Source: Callorhinus ursinus
Taxonomy: Eukaryota > Chordata > Mammalia > Carnivora > Otariidae
Assembly: GCF_003265705.1 (NCBI RefSeq)
Contig: NW_020312848.1
Location: 57,375,737 to 57,439,736 of the forward strand
Direction: 5' to 3'
Length of the DNA stretch: 64,000 bases
Part shown: piece after piece, positions 24,961-37,580 of the stretch
How positions within the stretch are numbered: the first letter of the stretch is position 1
How the letters are laid out: each line of letters begins with the position of its first letter
Position numbers and translations under genes: made by a program
Notes under the pieces: generated by a model
What the model was told of the DNA's origin: nothing
Databases searched by the model: none
What the model saw: the letters and a program-made list of their open reading frames with translations, nothing else

Positions 24961-25489
24961 GTATTTATTGGTAATTTAAAACTTCTTCCACTTTTAAAAA
25001 TTAGTGAATTGTGATAATATAAACAGGAAATATTTGGCTGTGAAGGGCAGAAGAAAACTTGAGTAGAGGTTGAAGTGGGATGTGGAATTAGGGGTAAAAC
25101 ATTTTTCAGGATGGGATTGCCTACTGCACGTTTGTATGACTGCTGGAAACCCCCAACAGAAAGGGAGTGATGAGTAAGAGGTAGTGAGCAATGACACGAA
25201 TTTCAAATGACCCAAAGAGCGAAGTCCTTGAGAGGGCTGGAGGGAAGCGATAATGTTGGCACAGTAAGAACTCAGTAAATGTAGGCTGGATGAATGAGTA
25301 AATGACCCATTAAATGCTCTTAAGCAATCCCTCTGGGCGTGCCTTAATTACCTTTTCAACTGTCCAAAACAATTAAAAAGTTGGACCACTTTCCTCATGT
25401 TCACAAGTTCATTATGTTCTCTTTCTTTTAAAGCAAAGAATATTCCTTTCTGCTTATAAGAGACAATAAAGGCATAAAGGTAATTTTCA
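24961..25489. other. unassigned, with possible L2/MIR tail
   Basis: About 25255-25305 (AACTCAGTAAATGTAGGCTGG then ATGAATGAGTAAATG) resembles an L2 or MIR 3' tail. Nothing else was seen. Confidence 0.4.
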
Positions 25490-25740
25490 GTCACTGGTTT
25501 ATATATTCACTGAGCACTCAGATTCTAGATGTTGTAGGTGTCAGAGAAATAGCAGTGAAAAACATAGACAAGTAACTATATATTATTAGGTGATGACGCA
25601 AGGAAAATCATATGAAGGTAAGATGGTAGATGTGATGCAATGTTGATTGGGGTGTTTAGGAAAATCCTCTTTAAGAAAAGTGACATTTAAATAGTCTTCA
25701 ATAAAATGAGGGAGGGAGTGCATTACGTGGAAAACTTAAT
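25490..25740 (-). mobile_element. LINE-2 3' fragment
   Basis: CACTGAGCACTCAGATTC, GTCAGAGAAATAGCAGTGAA and the later AAGTGACATTTAAATAGTC match the reverse complement of the L2 3' region in order. It is diverged, and the length is a rough estimate. Confidence 0.6.
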
Positions 25741-26329
25741 TCAGTAATTTCTTTTGAAAAGTATAAAGGGTCCGTTTTGGTCTTCATATGTCCTTCACAA
25801 GTGAAAGGATGAGGTTGTTAAATTATAGTTCTTTTTTTCTTACAATCTGGACATATCCCTTGGCCTTTTCTAGTTTCCTGTGTTGCAGGGAGTGGAGCAT
25901 TCTAATTCCAAGCTTATTTTCATCATTTTTGTTACCTCTTTTATCTTTTTTAAACTCTAAGAATTTTTTTCCCTTTTAAACACTTCACTGGGGTTGTGTA
26001 GAATAGATATTTATCTCTTGTATTAAAGTTGCCCAACAGGTTAATTTATTTTAGTCTGAAGTTTTTCCTTAGCTCAGGGAAGTTTTCTACTGTAATTTAT
26101 TTGATTATCTCTTCTCTATTTCTTTTCATGTATTAAAGGAATCTTGTCTCTAGATCAACAAAAAATTTAAACATGGATCCAGGACTCAATTCCAAGGTCT
26201 TTAGGAGCCTTTTCTACCATCAGTTATCTTTTTTCTCCTTTCTCCAGCTCTGTACTTGCATATTTGTCATATACATGTGCTTGTGATTCACACCATCATA
26301 AAGAAGCCTTTAATGTATTTCATCATTTG
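25741..26329. other. unassigned T-rich sequence
   Basis: No supportable gene. The sequence may be ancient L1 or L2 beyond visual recognition. Confidence 0.4.
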
Positions 26330-27880
26330 CACACAGAAGCCAATAGTGTCATCTCCATCTTTCTTGAGCCCATTCAACATACTTCACTTTGACTTCGAAA
26401 AGCTTTCTGAAGTTCATCATTGAGTTTCTAGTTACCAAATCCAAGATATTTTCATTTTGTTACTTGATACCCAAACCATTTGAGAGTTTAAAACCTACCG
26501 TTTCGCTTGAAACTTCTTTTGTTATCTCTTAGGAAACAATTATCTTGTTTTATTTCTCCAGAAATCAGTGGTAATTTGTCTTAATTTCCTTTGTAGTTTT
26601 CTCTTCCTTCAGTTCACTTAAGTGTTTCACAGAATATTATTTTTACTTTTCTTCACTTCAAACTTTCACTGGGCAAGTATATTTAATCCCCATGCTTCAA
26701 GTATGCAATGACTTCCAAATTTATAGCTCATTTAGAGTGACTCTGTTGAGCTCCAACAGCCTCTTGAAATACCTTTGTGTCCTACAGGCAACTGAAAATA
26801 ATAGATAAAAATGGAAATGGCTCCTTACCGTCTTTTCTTCCAACCAAATCTACTCACCTCTTTCTTTCTGAGTCTTGGTAACTAATACTTAATCTACAAT
26901 TAGTTTACTGAAAAATCATCTGAGTCCATTCTAGATTTTTCTGTTTCAGTAGTCTCTAATTCAAACAACATTAAATCATCCTGATTTCTATCTAATTAAT
27001 AGGGTTTAGAACCTTGCAGTCTTTTCAAATAATATCTCTAATGCCCTTGTTCATCTGGAATAAAGTAAAATAGCTATAGTCTTTGGGTTTCCACTGTTGA
27101 TCTCTTCTAACTTATGCTACACATAGCCTTTGGGATAACATTTAGAAAACACAGAACTGATCATATCAATCTCTGTTAAATTTTACTCAACTTTCACTAT
27201 TTTCTTTAAGTTAAAAATCTGAATTATTTAGGATATTATACAAGTTCCTGTTGATTATGTTTATTGCCAATGTCTATAGTCTCATCTTTTTCCATGTCAC
27301 CTCTAAAAAAAATAATATCTCTTCATATTAAATAACTGAATGTGCCATGTTTGTTTCTAATTACTGTTACTCATGGTATTACATCTACCTGGAATTTTTT
27401 ATCCTCTTCTTTCCTTAGATATCTCCCACTCATCCTTCACAGTGGAGTATGGAAACATCTTCTCCAGGAAGAGTTCCATGGTATCTATCCACTTCCATTT
27501 CCCATACTATTTTGTTTTTAGATTTTATTTATTTGTTTGTTTGTTTGTTTATCAGAGAGAGAGAGAGAGAGCACATAGAGGGAGAAGCAGGTTCCCCGCC
27601 AAGCAAGGAGCCAGATGCGGGATTTGACTCCAGGCACCTGGTATCACCACCTGAGCCAAAGGCAGATGCTTAACTGACTGAGCCACCCAGGCATCCCACC
27701 ATTTCCTATGCTATTGTTTGGATTATCAATAATACCTTGTGTTTCCATGGTGACTTGAGGGCACCATTATCAGAGCATTTGTGGTGTGCTATTCTTTTTC
27801 ATTGTTGTGTTTTGTTAATGTTTCTGTCTCTACCTACAAGATGCTGAACTGCTTATCAGGAATATGTCCTTTTTAAATGT
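26330..27880 (+). mobile_element. long LINE-2 relic split by a SINE
   Basis: Ordered L2 RT blocks can be followed: GTTACCAAATCCAAGATATTT near 26433, ATGCAATGACTTCCAAATTT at about 26703, the 3' region with ACTCATCCTTCACAGTGGAG near 27428, and 27720-27880 after the SINE. The catalytic Tyr-Ala-Asp-Asp codons correspond to 26702-26713, which here read Tyr-Ala-Met-Thr, so the active site is lost. It is one of the longer L2 remains in the window. Confidence 0.65.
27495..27719 (-). mobile_element. Can-SINE with diverged TSD, inserted in L2
   Basis: Antisense SINE at about 27517-27698: TTTAGATTTTATTTATTTG, then GAGAGAGAGAG, AGCAGGTTCC and the head CTGAGCCACCCAGGCATCCC. Flanks CCATTTCCCATACTATT (27495-27511) and CCATTTCCTATGCTATT (27699-27715) are a TSD with two mismatches. 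Its AAAT-type tail is expanded as GTTT units. Confidence 0.92.
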
Positions 27881-28075
27881 TTTAGTTTGAAATAATTATA
27901 GGTTTATAGAAGTCTTACAAAAATTGTTCATCTGACTCCCTTCATCTTAGCATCTTGCATAACATAGCAATTTATAAATACTAAGAAATTAATATTGCTA
28001 TAATAGTATTAATTAAACTAAAGACTTTATTCAGATTTCCCCAGTAGTTCCACTATGACTTTTTACTTGATATCT
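27873..28075 (-). mobile_element. L1M (L1MB-type) 3' end
   Basis: GAAATAATTATAGGTTTATAG, GCATCTTGCATAACATAGC and TTATTCAGATTTCCCCAG match the same L1M 3' UTR found at 21.5 kb. It is truncated within the UTR. Confidence 0.75.
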
Positions 28076-28532
28076 CTCAATTTTAAACTCTAGCCTCCTA
28101 TTTAGTCACCAGATTGTAGCTTCTTCTGTCTCCTTAGTCATTCTTTCACCCACACTCAGTCTTTCAAATATGTTTTATATTTCTCTTCCACTGTTAACCT
28201 TTTCCTGTTCTATTTTTCCTTCTTGATTTATACAGTTTTATTCCTGTAAATCTTACTTGGGTTGCTATAGGGAGGGTCAATTGACACATCTGACCAGTTC
28301 ACCATAGATAGCTAGTGGTACAATTATGTAGACTATTATAAAATAAAAATGAACTTGGTTTGGTGTCAGTGTAGATAAAAATGGGAAGAGCTAACTTACT
28401 GCATTTGGGTGAGCTACTGAAGAAACAAGGGTCTGACAATGCCTAAGAACTCCAATTCATTGAATTGTTATTCTGTATAGTTGATTAGAAAATATATATA
28501 AATCACATGGGAGACAGATGTGAAGAAATAAT
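28076..28532. other. unassigned sequence
   Basis: No gene or repeat recognised. Confidence 0.4.
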
Positions 28533-28594
28533 CTATATCCGTCTATTATCTATCTATCTGTCTATCTATCATCTATCTATCCATCTAGCTATAT
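28533..28594. repeat. (TATC)n microsatellite
   Basis: Imperfect TATC tetranucleotide run with GTCT and CATC variants. Confidence 0.9.
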
Positions 28595-28799
28595 GAATTC
28601 ATTACTACTCTCCTTTTGAAGTTGAGCAGAAGATAATTAAATCTGTTATTCACATTCATATGTAATAGTGAATGAAAACTCAGAAAGTCCTTCTGAGTCT
28701 GGCCCTTGTTTGGTAACATTTTCCTACAAACAGTATTTAAATCAGTAAGTAACAGAAAATAGAGACAGAGAAAGGTAAGCTATTCCACAAGGAAAACAA

Positions 28800-29058
28800 A
28801 GTATAATCATTTTATCTATTTATTTATTTATTTTTAAATTCTCTTTTTTTTAAAAGAAAATAATTTATTTATTTGACAGATTGAGAAAGAGAGGAAGAGC
28901 AGGAACACAGCAGGGGGAGTGGTAGAGGGAGAAGCAGGCTTCCTGCCGAACAGGGAGCTTGACGTCGAGCTCGATCCCAGGATCCCGGGATCATGACCCA
29001 AGCCAAAGGCAGATGGTTAACGACTGAGCCACTCAGGTGCCTCAGAGTATAATCATTT
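28800..29058 (-). mobile_element. Can-SINE with TSD
   Basis: Antisense SINE (about 28813-29045) with a long T/TTTA-rich tail complement, GAGAAGCAGGCTTCCTGCC and the head ACGACTGAGCCACTCAGG. The TSD agtataatcattt is perfect at 28800-28812 and 29046-29058. It inserted immediately beside the hAT element that follows. Confidence 0.96.
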
Positions 29059-29293
29059 AGCACAAGAGGTGGCAAACTTTTTCTATAAAAGCCCAGATAA
29101 CAAATATTTTAGGCTTTGCAACCTATGTCATATGTGTTAAAACTATTCAACTTTGTCATCATAGCAGGAAAGCAGCCAGACAATACCTAAACAGATGGGC
29201 ATTACTGTGTTCCAATAAAACTTTATTTACAAAAATAAACAGAAGGCTGGATTTGGCTCAAAGGTGGTAGTTTGTCAACTCATAATTTAGCAC
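29056..29293 (+). mobile_element. hAT-Charlie MITE with 8-bp TSD
   Basis: The element (29064-29285) starts AAGAGGTGGCAAACTTTTTC and ends near TAGTTTGTCAACTCA, imperfect inverted termini of the GGTCGGCAAACT type. The middle contains CCAATAAAACTTTATTTAC, a block I remember from this MITE. The 8-bp duplication tttagcac at 29056-29063 and 29286-29293 is the hAT hallmark. The exact MER name is uncertain. It has no transposase. Confidence 0.88.
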
Positions 29294-31274
29294 AAAGAGG
29301 TTATATGTAAGAAGAAATCATTTTCAAAGTGCACAATAACGTAAGGACAACAGGATGAATGCTAGAAGCACTTAAAGTCCAAGTGCTCCGTTTCTTAATT
29401 CACTGTTTACCATTCCTTACCATAGAAGTGAAAACAAACTAGTCATTTATAAGCCATAGACTTTAGCAATAATTTAAGTCACATTAAGGGATCTTAAAAA
29501 CCACAAGAAATACATTTGCTATAATGACCTTGCTCTTTCAAGCAGTGACTTAATTTTTTTCCATTTGTTAATGAGCATAGAAAAATGACTGAAATCTGTC
29601 CGTTTTCTTCCCATATCTATTTGTTATTTTGTACTTGCCTAGGAAGAGAGGGCCAAAAGGAGAGAGTTTGTCCTCTTATCCTTGGGTATATAATGAATTC
29701 CTTATATCCCTTGGTCCTTAATCCTTCCAGCAAATAGGATATTACCATGAAATTGCTCTTAAAGAGAAAAAAATAAAACAAAACAAAAAACATGGAAGTA
29801 CCTTTCTATTTGTCACCCCAACTCAGTATTGGTAATGATGTTAACAGTAGTAGGGGGTAGGTGGTAGGGCGAAGTTACTCTAATTTGCCTTTATTACTAT
29901 TTTTTTTTGGTCTTCTGTTTTTATTTTGTAATTTTTTTGTTTTTATTTTTTATTTAAGTTACTTTATTTTGTGTTTGCATTTTGGGGCAGAGGAGAAGAA
30001 AGTAGTAAATAGTGGGAATAAAATTATCATAAAATCTTTTTGCATCCTGACAACACATTGAAAATAGTAATACTAAAATATAACTTTTGTTTTGAACAAA
30101 ATTTATAAAATGGAAGAGGTGAGTAAAGTAGCATTATCCTTTAGGGGAAGGTCTATAATTGCCTAAGTATGAAACCATTTTTATTTCTAAACACTTTCCT
30201 AACATTCCTTCTTGTACCAAGACTTTGGCTATATGAAAGCCTGGAAATGTTTTGAAATCAGAAAATTATGTGATTTATGGAACTAATTGTTGATAAAACC
30301 CAAATTACTTCTCCAAATTATTCATAAAAGTGAGGCATCTGGCCCCTAACTAGTCTAGCATATTACTTTCTGAAATTCACTCTTTAAGTTTCCTGTCTAT
30401 GGCATGGTTGTGAAAAGTGATTGGGAGCCTGGGCCATAGAAATTCAAACACTGTGAACTGGTGGAACTCTTCAGTGATGGTAACAATATAGACACAGTTA
30501 ATAACAAGACTAACTTAGAGTGAATTTGAGGAAGTCTCTAGAAGAAAAAAATATGACATATATGTTTACTAAACTACTATTAAATACTTTAAAATGGACT
30601 TAGTATAGTTGAAGAATAGATTTGTTTTGAGTTTTAATAGCATAAATGGACACCAGGAATATCATGCAGCTATGAAATGGATAAAAATTCTTTTCAATTA
30701 AAACCTTGACCAACAAGTGATTTTTTCATCAACATGAATATAAAACACCCCTCTATTCATAGCAGCCAGCAGAGAGAGTGCAACTACAGAAGTATAGCCC
30801 AGAAAGAGTTAATTATTATGGAAACACAAAATGTTGTAGAATTGTGCAGCCATTTCCTATAATGAATACTTTTTTGCACTTTTTGAAGGAAGCTTCCCTC
30901 CTTAGTGATAGTAATGATTAGTACTTAAATTAAAGGGAGCTTTAAGTTGGTTAAAACAAATACCTACAAAAATAATAAAGAGTGAATAAAGGACTGGAAA
31001 TGAAAGACACAGCCAACAGCTTTTGGACATGGTAAATGAACTACTTTTCCCAGAAAAGATCAGGAAAACCCAGAATCTGGATGGATTAAAGATTCTTGAT
31101 ATGATTCTTGATATGATTAAAGATTCTTGATATTCTTGATAATCATATATGAGTTTTCACAAATCTGTTTGTGATACATAGGAAATACAAATAATTATTA
31201 GTATTATTATTAAATCATTATTAGTATTAAAAAACTATCTAATAAGAAAAGAGAGAAAGAAATAACAAGTAACA
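29294..31274. other. unassigned sequence
   Basis: About 2 kb with no gene or recognised repeat. A short tandem repeat occupies 31084-31142. Confidence 0.5.
31084..31142. repeat. short tandem repeat (ATTCTTGATATG-like)
   Basis: The unit GATTCTTGATAT recurs four times with varying spacers (TGATTAAA). It looks like local slippage. Confidence 0.85.
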
Positions 31275-31357
31275 ACAATAACAAAAAACCAAGCACACCC
31301 AGATAATTTCACAGGGAAACTGTATTAAACTCAAAAAACCAGATAATTCCAATCATA

Positions 31358-31600
31358 GCAAGTGAAGGAAAACTTTTTTCAAAAGATTATTTATTAGAGA
31401 GAGAGAGTGTGCTGGCAGGGGGAGGGGCATAAGGGAAGGGAGAGAGAGAGAGAGATCCTAAATCAGACTCTCCACTGAGTGCAGAGTCCCATGCGGTACT
31501 CAATCCCATGACCCTGAGATCATGACCTGGGCTGAAATCAGGAGTCAAACACTCAACCGACTAAGCCACCCAGGCACCCCGCAAATGAAAGAAAAGTTTT
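31358..31600 (-). mobile_element. Can-SINE inside L1M, with diverged TSD
   Basis: Antisense SINE 31378-31580 with AAAGATTATTTATTAGAGAG, AGAGTCCCATGCGG and the head CGACTAAGCCACCCAGGC. The 20-bp flanks at 31358-31377 and 31581-31600 agree at 17 positions, a decayed TSD. It is older than the perfect-TSD copies at 51-52 kb. Confidence 0.94.
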
Positions 31601-31850
31601 AAATAAATTCTGTGAAAACAATATAAAATTGATAATTAAACAAGATAAAGAACACACCAAAACTTGATAGATTAATCTCACTATAAATATCCATGAAAAA
31701 TCCCGAAAATTCCTAAAAAAAATAAAAACTGAATTCACTATCTACATAAGGAAACAATGCATCTTGACTAAATGGAAAAGGATGTTGACAAAATCTAATG
31801 TCAATTTCTGATAAAAATGATTAGTAAAATAGGAATTGTTGGATATTTAC

Positions 31851-31883
31851 ACACACACACACACACACCCACACCCACACATA
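31851..31883. repeat. (AC)n microsatellite in L1M
   Basis: About 12 AC units then CCAC-interrupted units, lying within the L1M ORF2 relic. Confidence 0.9.
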
Positions 31884-32729
31884 ATTATTTAATGGAGAAA
31901 CACTAGAGACAATCCCACTAAGGTCAGGGACAGGGCAACGTTCTAACCATCTCTACTGCTATTGAACTTTTTTTTTGAGATATTAGCTGCTACGATTAAA
32001 GAGAAATCAATAAAAGCCATAATAATTGGAAAAAAGACTACAGTAAGTTATATTTGCAGATAATACACTTAAAACCTCAAGACTAGCTCCTATACCCAAA
32101 GAAAAAATAATTTGGTAACATACTATGATTCAAAATATATCTACAAAAATGAATAGGAAAGCAACAGGTACTCTCATTCATTGTCATCTTTCACTTTGGA
32201 AGACAGTTTTGCAGTTTCTTCTGAAGTTAAACACAAATGTAATATATGACCCAGGAATCATACTCCTAGTTGTTCACCCAAGTAAATGGTAACCTATATC
32301 CATATAAAAGCCTAATGCTAAAGGCAAACAGACAAAAAAAATGGAAGGAACCAAGCTTCAACAGGGAAATGGATAAACAAATTGTGGTATATTCATATAA
32401 TAGAATAGTATTCAACTATAAAAGGAATGGGTCATTGATTCAAGCCAACAAGTATGAAAATTTATTTTGCTAAGAGAAGTAAGTTAGACCAACAGACTAC
32501 ATATTTTATGATTCCATTCATATAATGTTTCAGAATAAGCAAATTTATAAGGACAGAAAATACCAGTAGTTGCCAGAGATTAGAGGAGTAGGGTGGTTGT
32601 CAACAAAGTGAATGAACAAGAGAATTTTAAAGTGAAGGAACTAATCTATACAGAATGCTATAGCAATGAACTGTACATTGTAAAAGAGTGAATTTAATAT
32701 TCGCCAACTAAAACGAAAACAACAAATCA

Positions 32730-34440
32730 ACCAGGATGTCAAGGGATACCTGAATAGAATGCACTTTGACAAAAGAATGTGACAATACTACAGATGTATG
32801 ACATAACTTTACATAAGCAATGGGGGTAAAAAAGGAGCTGATGTAATTAATTTTGTAAAATGGTGTTGTGACTGGAAAATATGTGTAAAAACTAAAGAAA
32901 TTATACATAAATTTTGTACTCTAGTTGGCAAATTTGTTTTTCATGGGGGAATGGGTTAATAACTCTGAACTATTTTACAAGTATACTAGGGTTAAACAAA
33001 TAGATAAATGAATGGTGGGAACCAGGTTTCTTACTGTCAGAGAGAGAAGTTACAGGTTAAGTTAGAAAAAAGGCTACAATAAAACCTGTGGTATTAGATT
33101 AGAGTCAAAGATATCCATACATACTCATTCTGATCTTAATGGCTAGATACAGAAATGATTGTGTGTGTGTATGTGTGTGTGTGTGTACATATATGGTTTA
33201 ATATAAACTGAGAGGGCCTAGAAGCAATGACACCCAAGTAGCAACAAACAACCCCAAAGCCCTGATCTTGGTTCCTAAAAACCATCCTCTGATTAAGTGA
33301 ACCAGATCCTTGGAGAAACTGAAACCAGGTGGGAACAGAAGAGCAAAATGTAAGCCTAGAATCTACTTTTATGTCAGAAGTTTGGTATGCAACTTACTTC
33401 AGAAAGTAAGGAAATGCTTAAAAAAGCAGAGGCAGCTTGAAGAACTTTCACTGGCTCAATGGAGGATAATTTTAGCATGGAAATAATTATGATAATAATA
33501 GATTTTAACATGGTGAGTTAAAATGAATATATTAATCCACATGGGTAATTTTTAAAAAATAAGTTAAATCATGAGACAAGAATGAAAAACTATGGAAGGT
33601 GGGTTAATTAATTAAGTAGAAGAAATTGCAGAAGAAATGGATACTAAAGCTATTGGCTAAATTGTACTGGGAGAATAGGATATTCAGTCTCAGAGTATCA
33701 CCCCACAGATTACATGTTAAGTGGATTGGGAAAGATGCTTTTATAATGGAAAAAGTTAGTGGATACCACCTTAACCATTAAAATTAACATCACAGATAAT
33801 GGGATAAAATTGACATCATGTAGCATTTTTGCCAACATTTAAAAAAATCTCAATTTAATCGGAAGCAATTAAACACATCTAATTTGAAACTCATTCTGTA
33901 AAAACGGCTGGCCTGGATTCTTAAAAAACATAAATGCACTGAAAGCCAAAAAAGGCTTAGGAATGGTTTCAGTTTAAAATAAACTAAAGAAACATGGTAA
34001 CTAAATACAATACAGTATCTGAATTTTCCAATAAAACTTCAATGGACATTATCGAGAAAATTGAGAAATTTGAATAGTCTTTATAATATAATATAATCTC
34101 AATGCTAAATTTCTTGGACATGATCATTGTATTGGGCTTAGATTTATGTAAAAAAATGGCATTGTATGTAGGAGGCAATGCTGAAATGCTTGGGGGGTGA
34201 GTTATCATAATGGCCCAGAAAAAGAAAAGATTTCTTTCTCTTTTTATCTATCATCTATCTATTGACAGAGACAGGAGCAGAGAGACAGACTGAAATATAG
34301 AAAGAAATATAAAGCATATGTGACAAAATGTTAATAACTGAGGAACCTAAGTAAAGATATATGGGTATTTATTACAATGGTTTTTCAACTTTGCTGTATG
34401 TATGAAGTGTTTCAAAAACAAGTTTTGGTAAAATAATGCA
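32730..34440 (+). mobile_element. ancient L1M (L1ME-type) 3' UTR
   Basis: The 3' part (33960-34440) is clear: GGAATGGTTTCAGTTTAAA, AACATGGTAACTAAATAC, AATGGACATTATCGAG, and ATGTGACAAAATGTTAATAACTG follow the L1ME 3' end. Upstream blocks (GAGAAACTGAAACCAGGTGG at about 33315) probably belong to the same 3' UTR. The left edge and continuity with the preceding L1M are uncertain. Confidence 0.6.
33160..33188. repeat. (TG)n microsatellite
   Basis: TG run with one TATG interruption inside the L1M 3' UTR. Confidence 0.9.
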
Positions 34441-34628
34441 TTAATAATTATTTCACTTTTTGTGCATTTTTGAGCAGCAGAGACCAGTATTCTCTGAAAA
34501 TCTTATAAAGAACCCTGACATATAAACAGCCATAGCGATTTTACAGGGTTGAAGCTGGTCTCCATGTAATCACCCACTTGTCCTTTCATTCATGTTCTCT
34601 GAGACAACTCTAAGGAACCCTATGTCTT

Positions 34629-34775
34629 TAGACCCTTTTAAAAAGATTTATTTATTTATTTGAGAGAGAAAGAGAGAAAGAGAAAGAGCGCAACAACCAG
34701 AGGTCACCGCATGAGCCGAAACCAAGAGTTGGACCCTTAACCAACTGTACCACCCAGGTGCCCCTAGACCCTTTT
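34629..34775 (-). mobile_element. internally deleted Can-SINE with TSD
   Basis: A SINE of only about 125 bp (34640-34764): AAAGATTTATTTATTTATTTG, AG-rich tract, then directly the head (GCCGAAACCAAGAG to CACCCAGGTGCCCC). The central CAGACTCC..GGGCTCGAT portion is missing. The TSD tagaccctttt is perfect at 34629-34639 and 34765-34775, so the deletion is within the element. Confidence 0.95.
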
Positions 34776-36289
34776 TAATTAAAAATAACATTTCAATTCT
34801 GTTACACAGTTTAAAGTGGCAGAAAAATATGCAGCCTTTGTAAAAGGATTTTCAATAAAATGTTTTTAAAATATTTACATTTTGACACTTGAAAGGACGT
34901 TACTCCAACTTTGGGGGAAATAGGTAACCTAAAAACAAAACCATTTTATTTGCTCCTAATGTGTGACTGGCAACATCCTCATTACTTTGCATGAAAAACC
35001 CATAAATCCAATAATAACTCTGTAAAACAAATTTTTATTTAATTTTTACAAAGAAACCCAATGATAGTTATATTGGTAGTAAATGACAGAGCCAATGTTC
35101 AACCAATATCTATTTCTTTCAAATCCTTGGCTCTTATCTATACATACAAATAAAGAAATTTTAATCTTTCAAAAATATTAGGATGCAAGGTTATAGAATA
35201 TGATTTATCATTTAACAAATAAGGCATACTAATAGAAGACAGAATTAAATTGGGTTCTTTTCATTCTACCTCCTAAATTTTGGAATTGCTCTTGAAGAGA
35301 TCTGGTTTATTGAGGTATTATCCATAAGTATATGAAACTTGACAGAAGTATTTTAAAGAGAGACTTTATGGTCAGGTAGTTCCATAATTTTTCTTTAGTG
35401 GCATTAATTTCTCAAAACTAAGATATTAGAACTAGACAGGTTTTACTTTATAATACTCATATGTCACTCTCATTTTCCAGATCATCTCACCCTCCCCTCA
35501 CTATGCCAAAATTAAGATAGATAAGACAGAATGTTTTATTGATCTTTGTTGATAAATTAAATTCACTAGACACCACAGTGTGTATTATATTGACATCATT
35601 AGAATATTCATAACTTGTATCCTTAACTCTATTTTAGTCTTTATTTTATATATTACCTTAATAAATAGAAATGTCAAATAGAGTGAAATAAATATCTCCT
35701 CTCTTACATACAGCATACTCTCCCTCGCATACACGCATCTTGATTTCTAACAAACATAAGCTTCAGTAGTACTTCTTAGTCTTTTAGATTGTTGGTAATT
35801 GTATATTTAATGAACTTTTAAAGTAAATAAATAAAGCTGGTACAATGAGTGTTATATGTATTTTATCCAAAGTTAAATATTATTTCACTTTCTATCCTAA
35901 CTCAAAATGGAAAAGTGGTTTCTAAACAGCAAAGAAGTGAGGATAATACAACTTTCCAAAGGAAGTGTTTATAAAAAGTACATGGTGGTGGAGCATCTGA
36001 AAAATATTGATCTTAGAAAGCAAATGGAACAACACATTGATCTCAGAAGAATAAAGGGGTAGTGAGAGCCATAAAAACAGTTGGAGAGGAGTCTTAGCAA
36101 TAAAGAAGGGCACATCTTACTGATAGAATTGAAGGAAGGTTGAAAATGTAAAAGCACAGAAGTATTTTAAGGTGAAATTGCAAGGTAGTCTTAATTTGAA
36201 AGTATAAGGCAAGGTCATCAGTGAATAATAAAGTATGAAGGTTTTAAGGAAAGCATTGAAGTGGAGAAAAGGTGCTCACCTGGATGGAT
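34776..36289. other. unassigned sequence
   Basis: AT-rich; no gene or repeat recognised. Confidence 0.5.
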
Positions 36290-36450
36290 TTTAGTTCTAG
36301 CTAAGCCTCTAAATAGTGAGAATTTGAGAAATCACTAGATGCCATGGAGACTCAGTTTTCTTATATGTAAAATAAAGAGCAGTGATAGCCACAATCCAGT
36401 CATAGGACTGCTGCAAAGATCCATTGGGGATCTTCTTAAGCAGTACACAT
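36290..36450 (+). mobile_element. MIR SINE relic
   Basis: CTCAGTTTTCTTATATGTAAAATAAAG (in parts) and the following AGGACTGCTGCAAAGATCCA correspond to the central MIR blocks. It is diverged and short. Confidence 0.65.
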
Positions 36451-36789
36451 CCTTGAATTTTTTACCCAGAGGGATTCTGTTCTAGGCAGCATCAGATTTG
36501 GAATGCATTTGATCAAACAACTGTTAAGGTCTAAATAGCCAGCATACCTCCTAAGATATGTTTTATTAAAAAAAAAGTCACAGAATCATGGAAAATTCCA
36601 AGCCACGCTGAGTACAACAAAATATGGTAGGCTTCTCTCATTAGAAAATAGATAAAATAGAACTGTGGTTTTTCTGCATACTTTTGTGAATCTCTCCTAT
36701 ACATACACTTGTTATTTAATGTTAGCCTAGAAAATATTCTTGAATCTTTCATCCCTGTCATACCACCTCTCTCATTAACACCCAACACT

Positions 36790-37580
36790 CACATAGAATT
36801 AGTGAACAAATCCTGCTAATTCTACCCACTTTTCTACTAAATCTTTCCTGCCCTCAATCCAGAAAACTAATGTCCTGTTCATATACTCTCAGTATCTTGT
36901 CTGGACCAGGGTGATAATCTTCTACCTCTTTTCTACACCCCTAGTCTCACATCTTGAATCCATTCTCTATACTACTGAAACAATGCTCTCTCTAGTCATC
37001 ATCAAACCTGCTTGAAATGTTTTCGTAGCTCTCAATTTCTATAGGGCAGAGTTTCCTCAAAGTTTTCCTCATACTGTGGAGAATGATCCATTGATATATC
37101 AGATTAATTTATTTGTTCAAAACCAGCATTTTAAGTGGAATAAGATAGAATGGAATAAACTAAAAAGGATAGAGTGGAATATAAAACATCTGAGTACATT
37201 GCTGTAATACTTCGTGAAATGTTAATTTTTTATGTCTTTATGCTTGTATAATATAAAAAGTATGTTATAATGTGTTGTGTTTTTACAAAGTTTAGTAAAC
37301 ATTTTTGTAGATCATGTAGAGTCTTACATAATCTTGCCTTTGCCTGCTTTGTACCTAAAACCTCAAAGTTTCAGCCATTCTCTAGGTGAATGAATGAATA
37401 AGGCATACTCTTTTGAACCTTGGGGCAATCTCCTAACACTCCCCTGATGAAATATTTCCTCTCACACCTTCCTTTCAGCTTGGGAAATTATCCCTCATTT
37501 TCCAATTTTCAGAAATGATTATTTATTTTCCAATATGCAGAATGTTTTCAGACATTCCCCTCCTTGTGATCCTTCTTCCT
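36790..37580 (+). mobile_element. LINE-2 relic with an internal insertion
   Basis: TACCACCTC at the left, then CTTGAATCCATTCTCTATACTACTG (in parts) and CTGCTTGAAATGTTTTCGTAGC at about 37010-37030 match L2 RT. At 37310-37500 the L2 order resumes (TTGCCTTTGCCTGCTTTG, CTCACACCTTCCTTTCAGC). About 250 bp at 37050-37310 does not fit L2 and is probably another old insertion that I cannot name. Confidence 0.55.

Larger units (their letters stand above)
31275..32725 (+). mobile_element. ancient L1M ORF2 and 3' region
   Basis: ORF2 blocks in order: ATAATTTCACAGGGAAAC, CAAAACTTGATAGATTAATC (about 31658), AATGGAGAAACACTAGAGAC with CACTAAGGTCAGGGACAGGG (about 31890-31935), then the C-terminal part (AATGGATAAACAAATTGTGG at about 32370) and 3' UTR. 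It is split by a SINE and an AC repeat. Frames are destroyed throughout. Confidence 0.8.

Noticed and set aside
28533..28594. TATC array, AC arrays and clustered SINEs considered as a CRISPR-like or other spaced repeat array
   Set aside because: The units are contiguous simple repeats or dispersed retroposons with individual TSDs, and the genome is mammalian.
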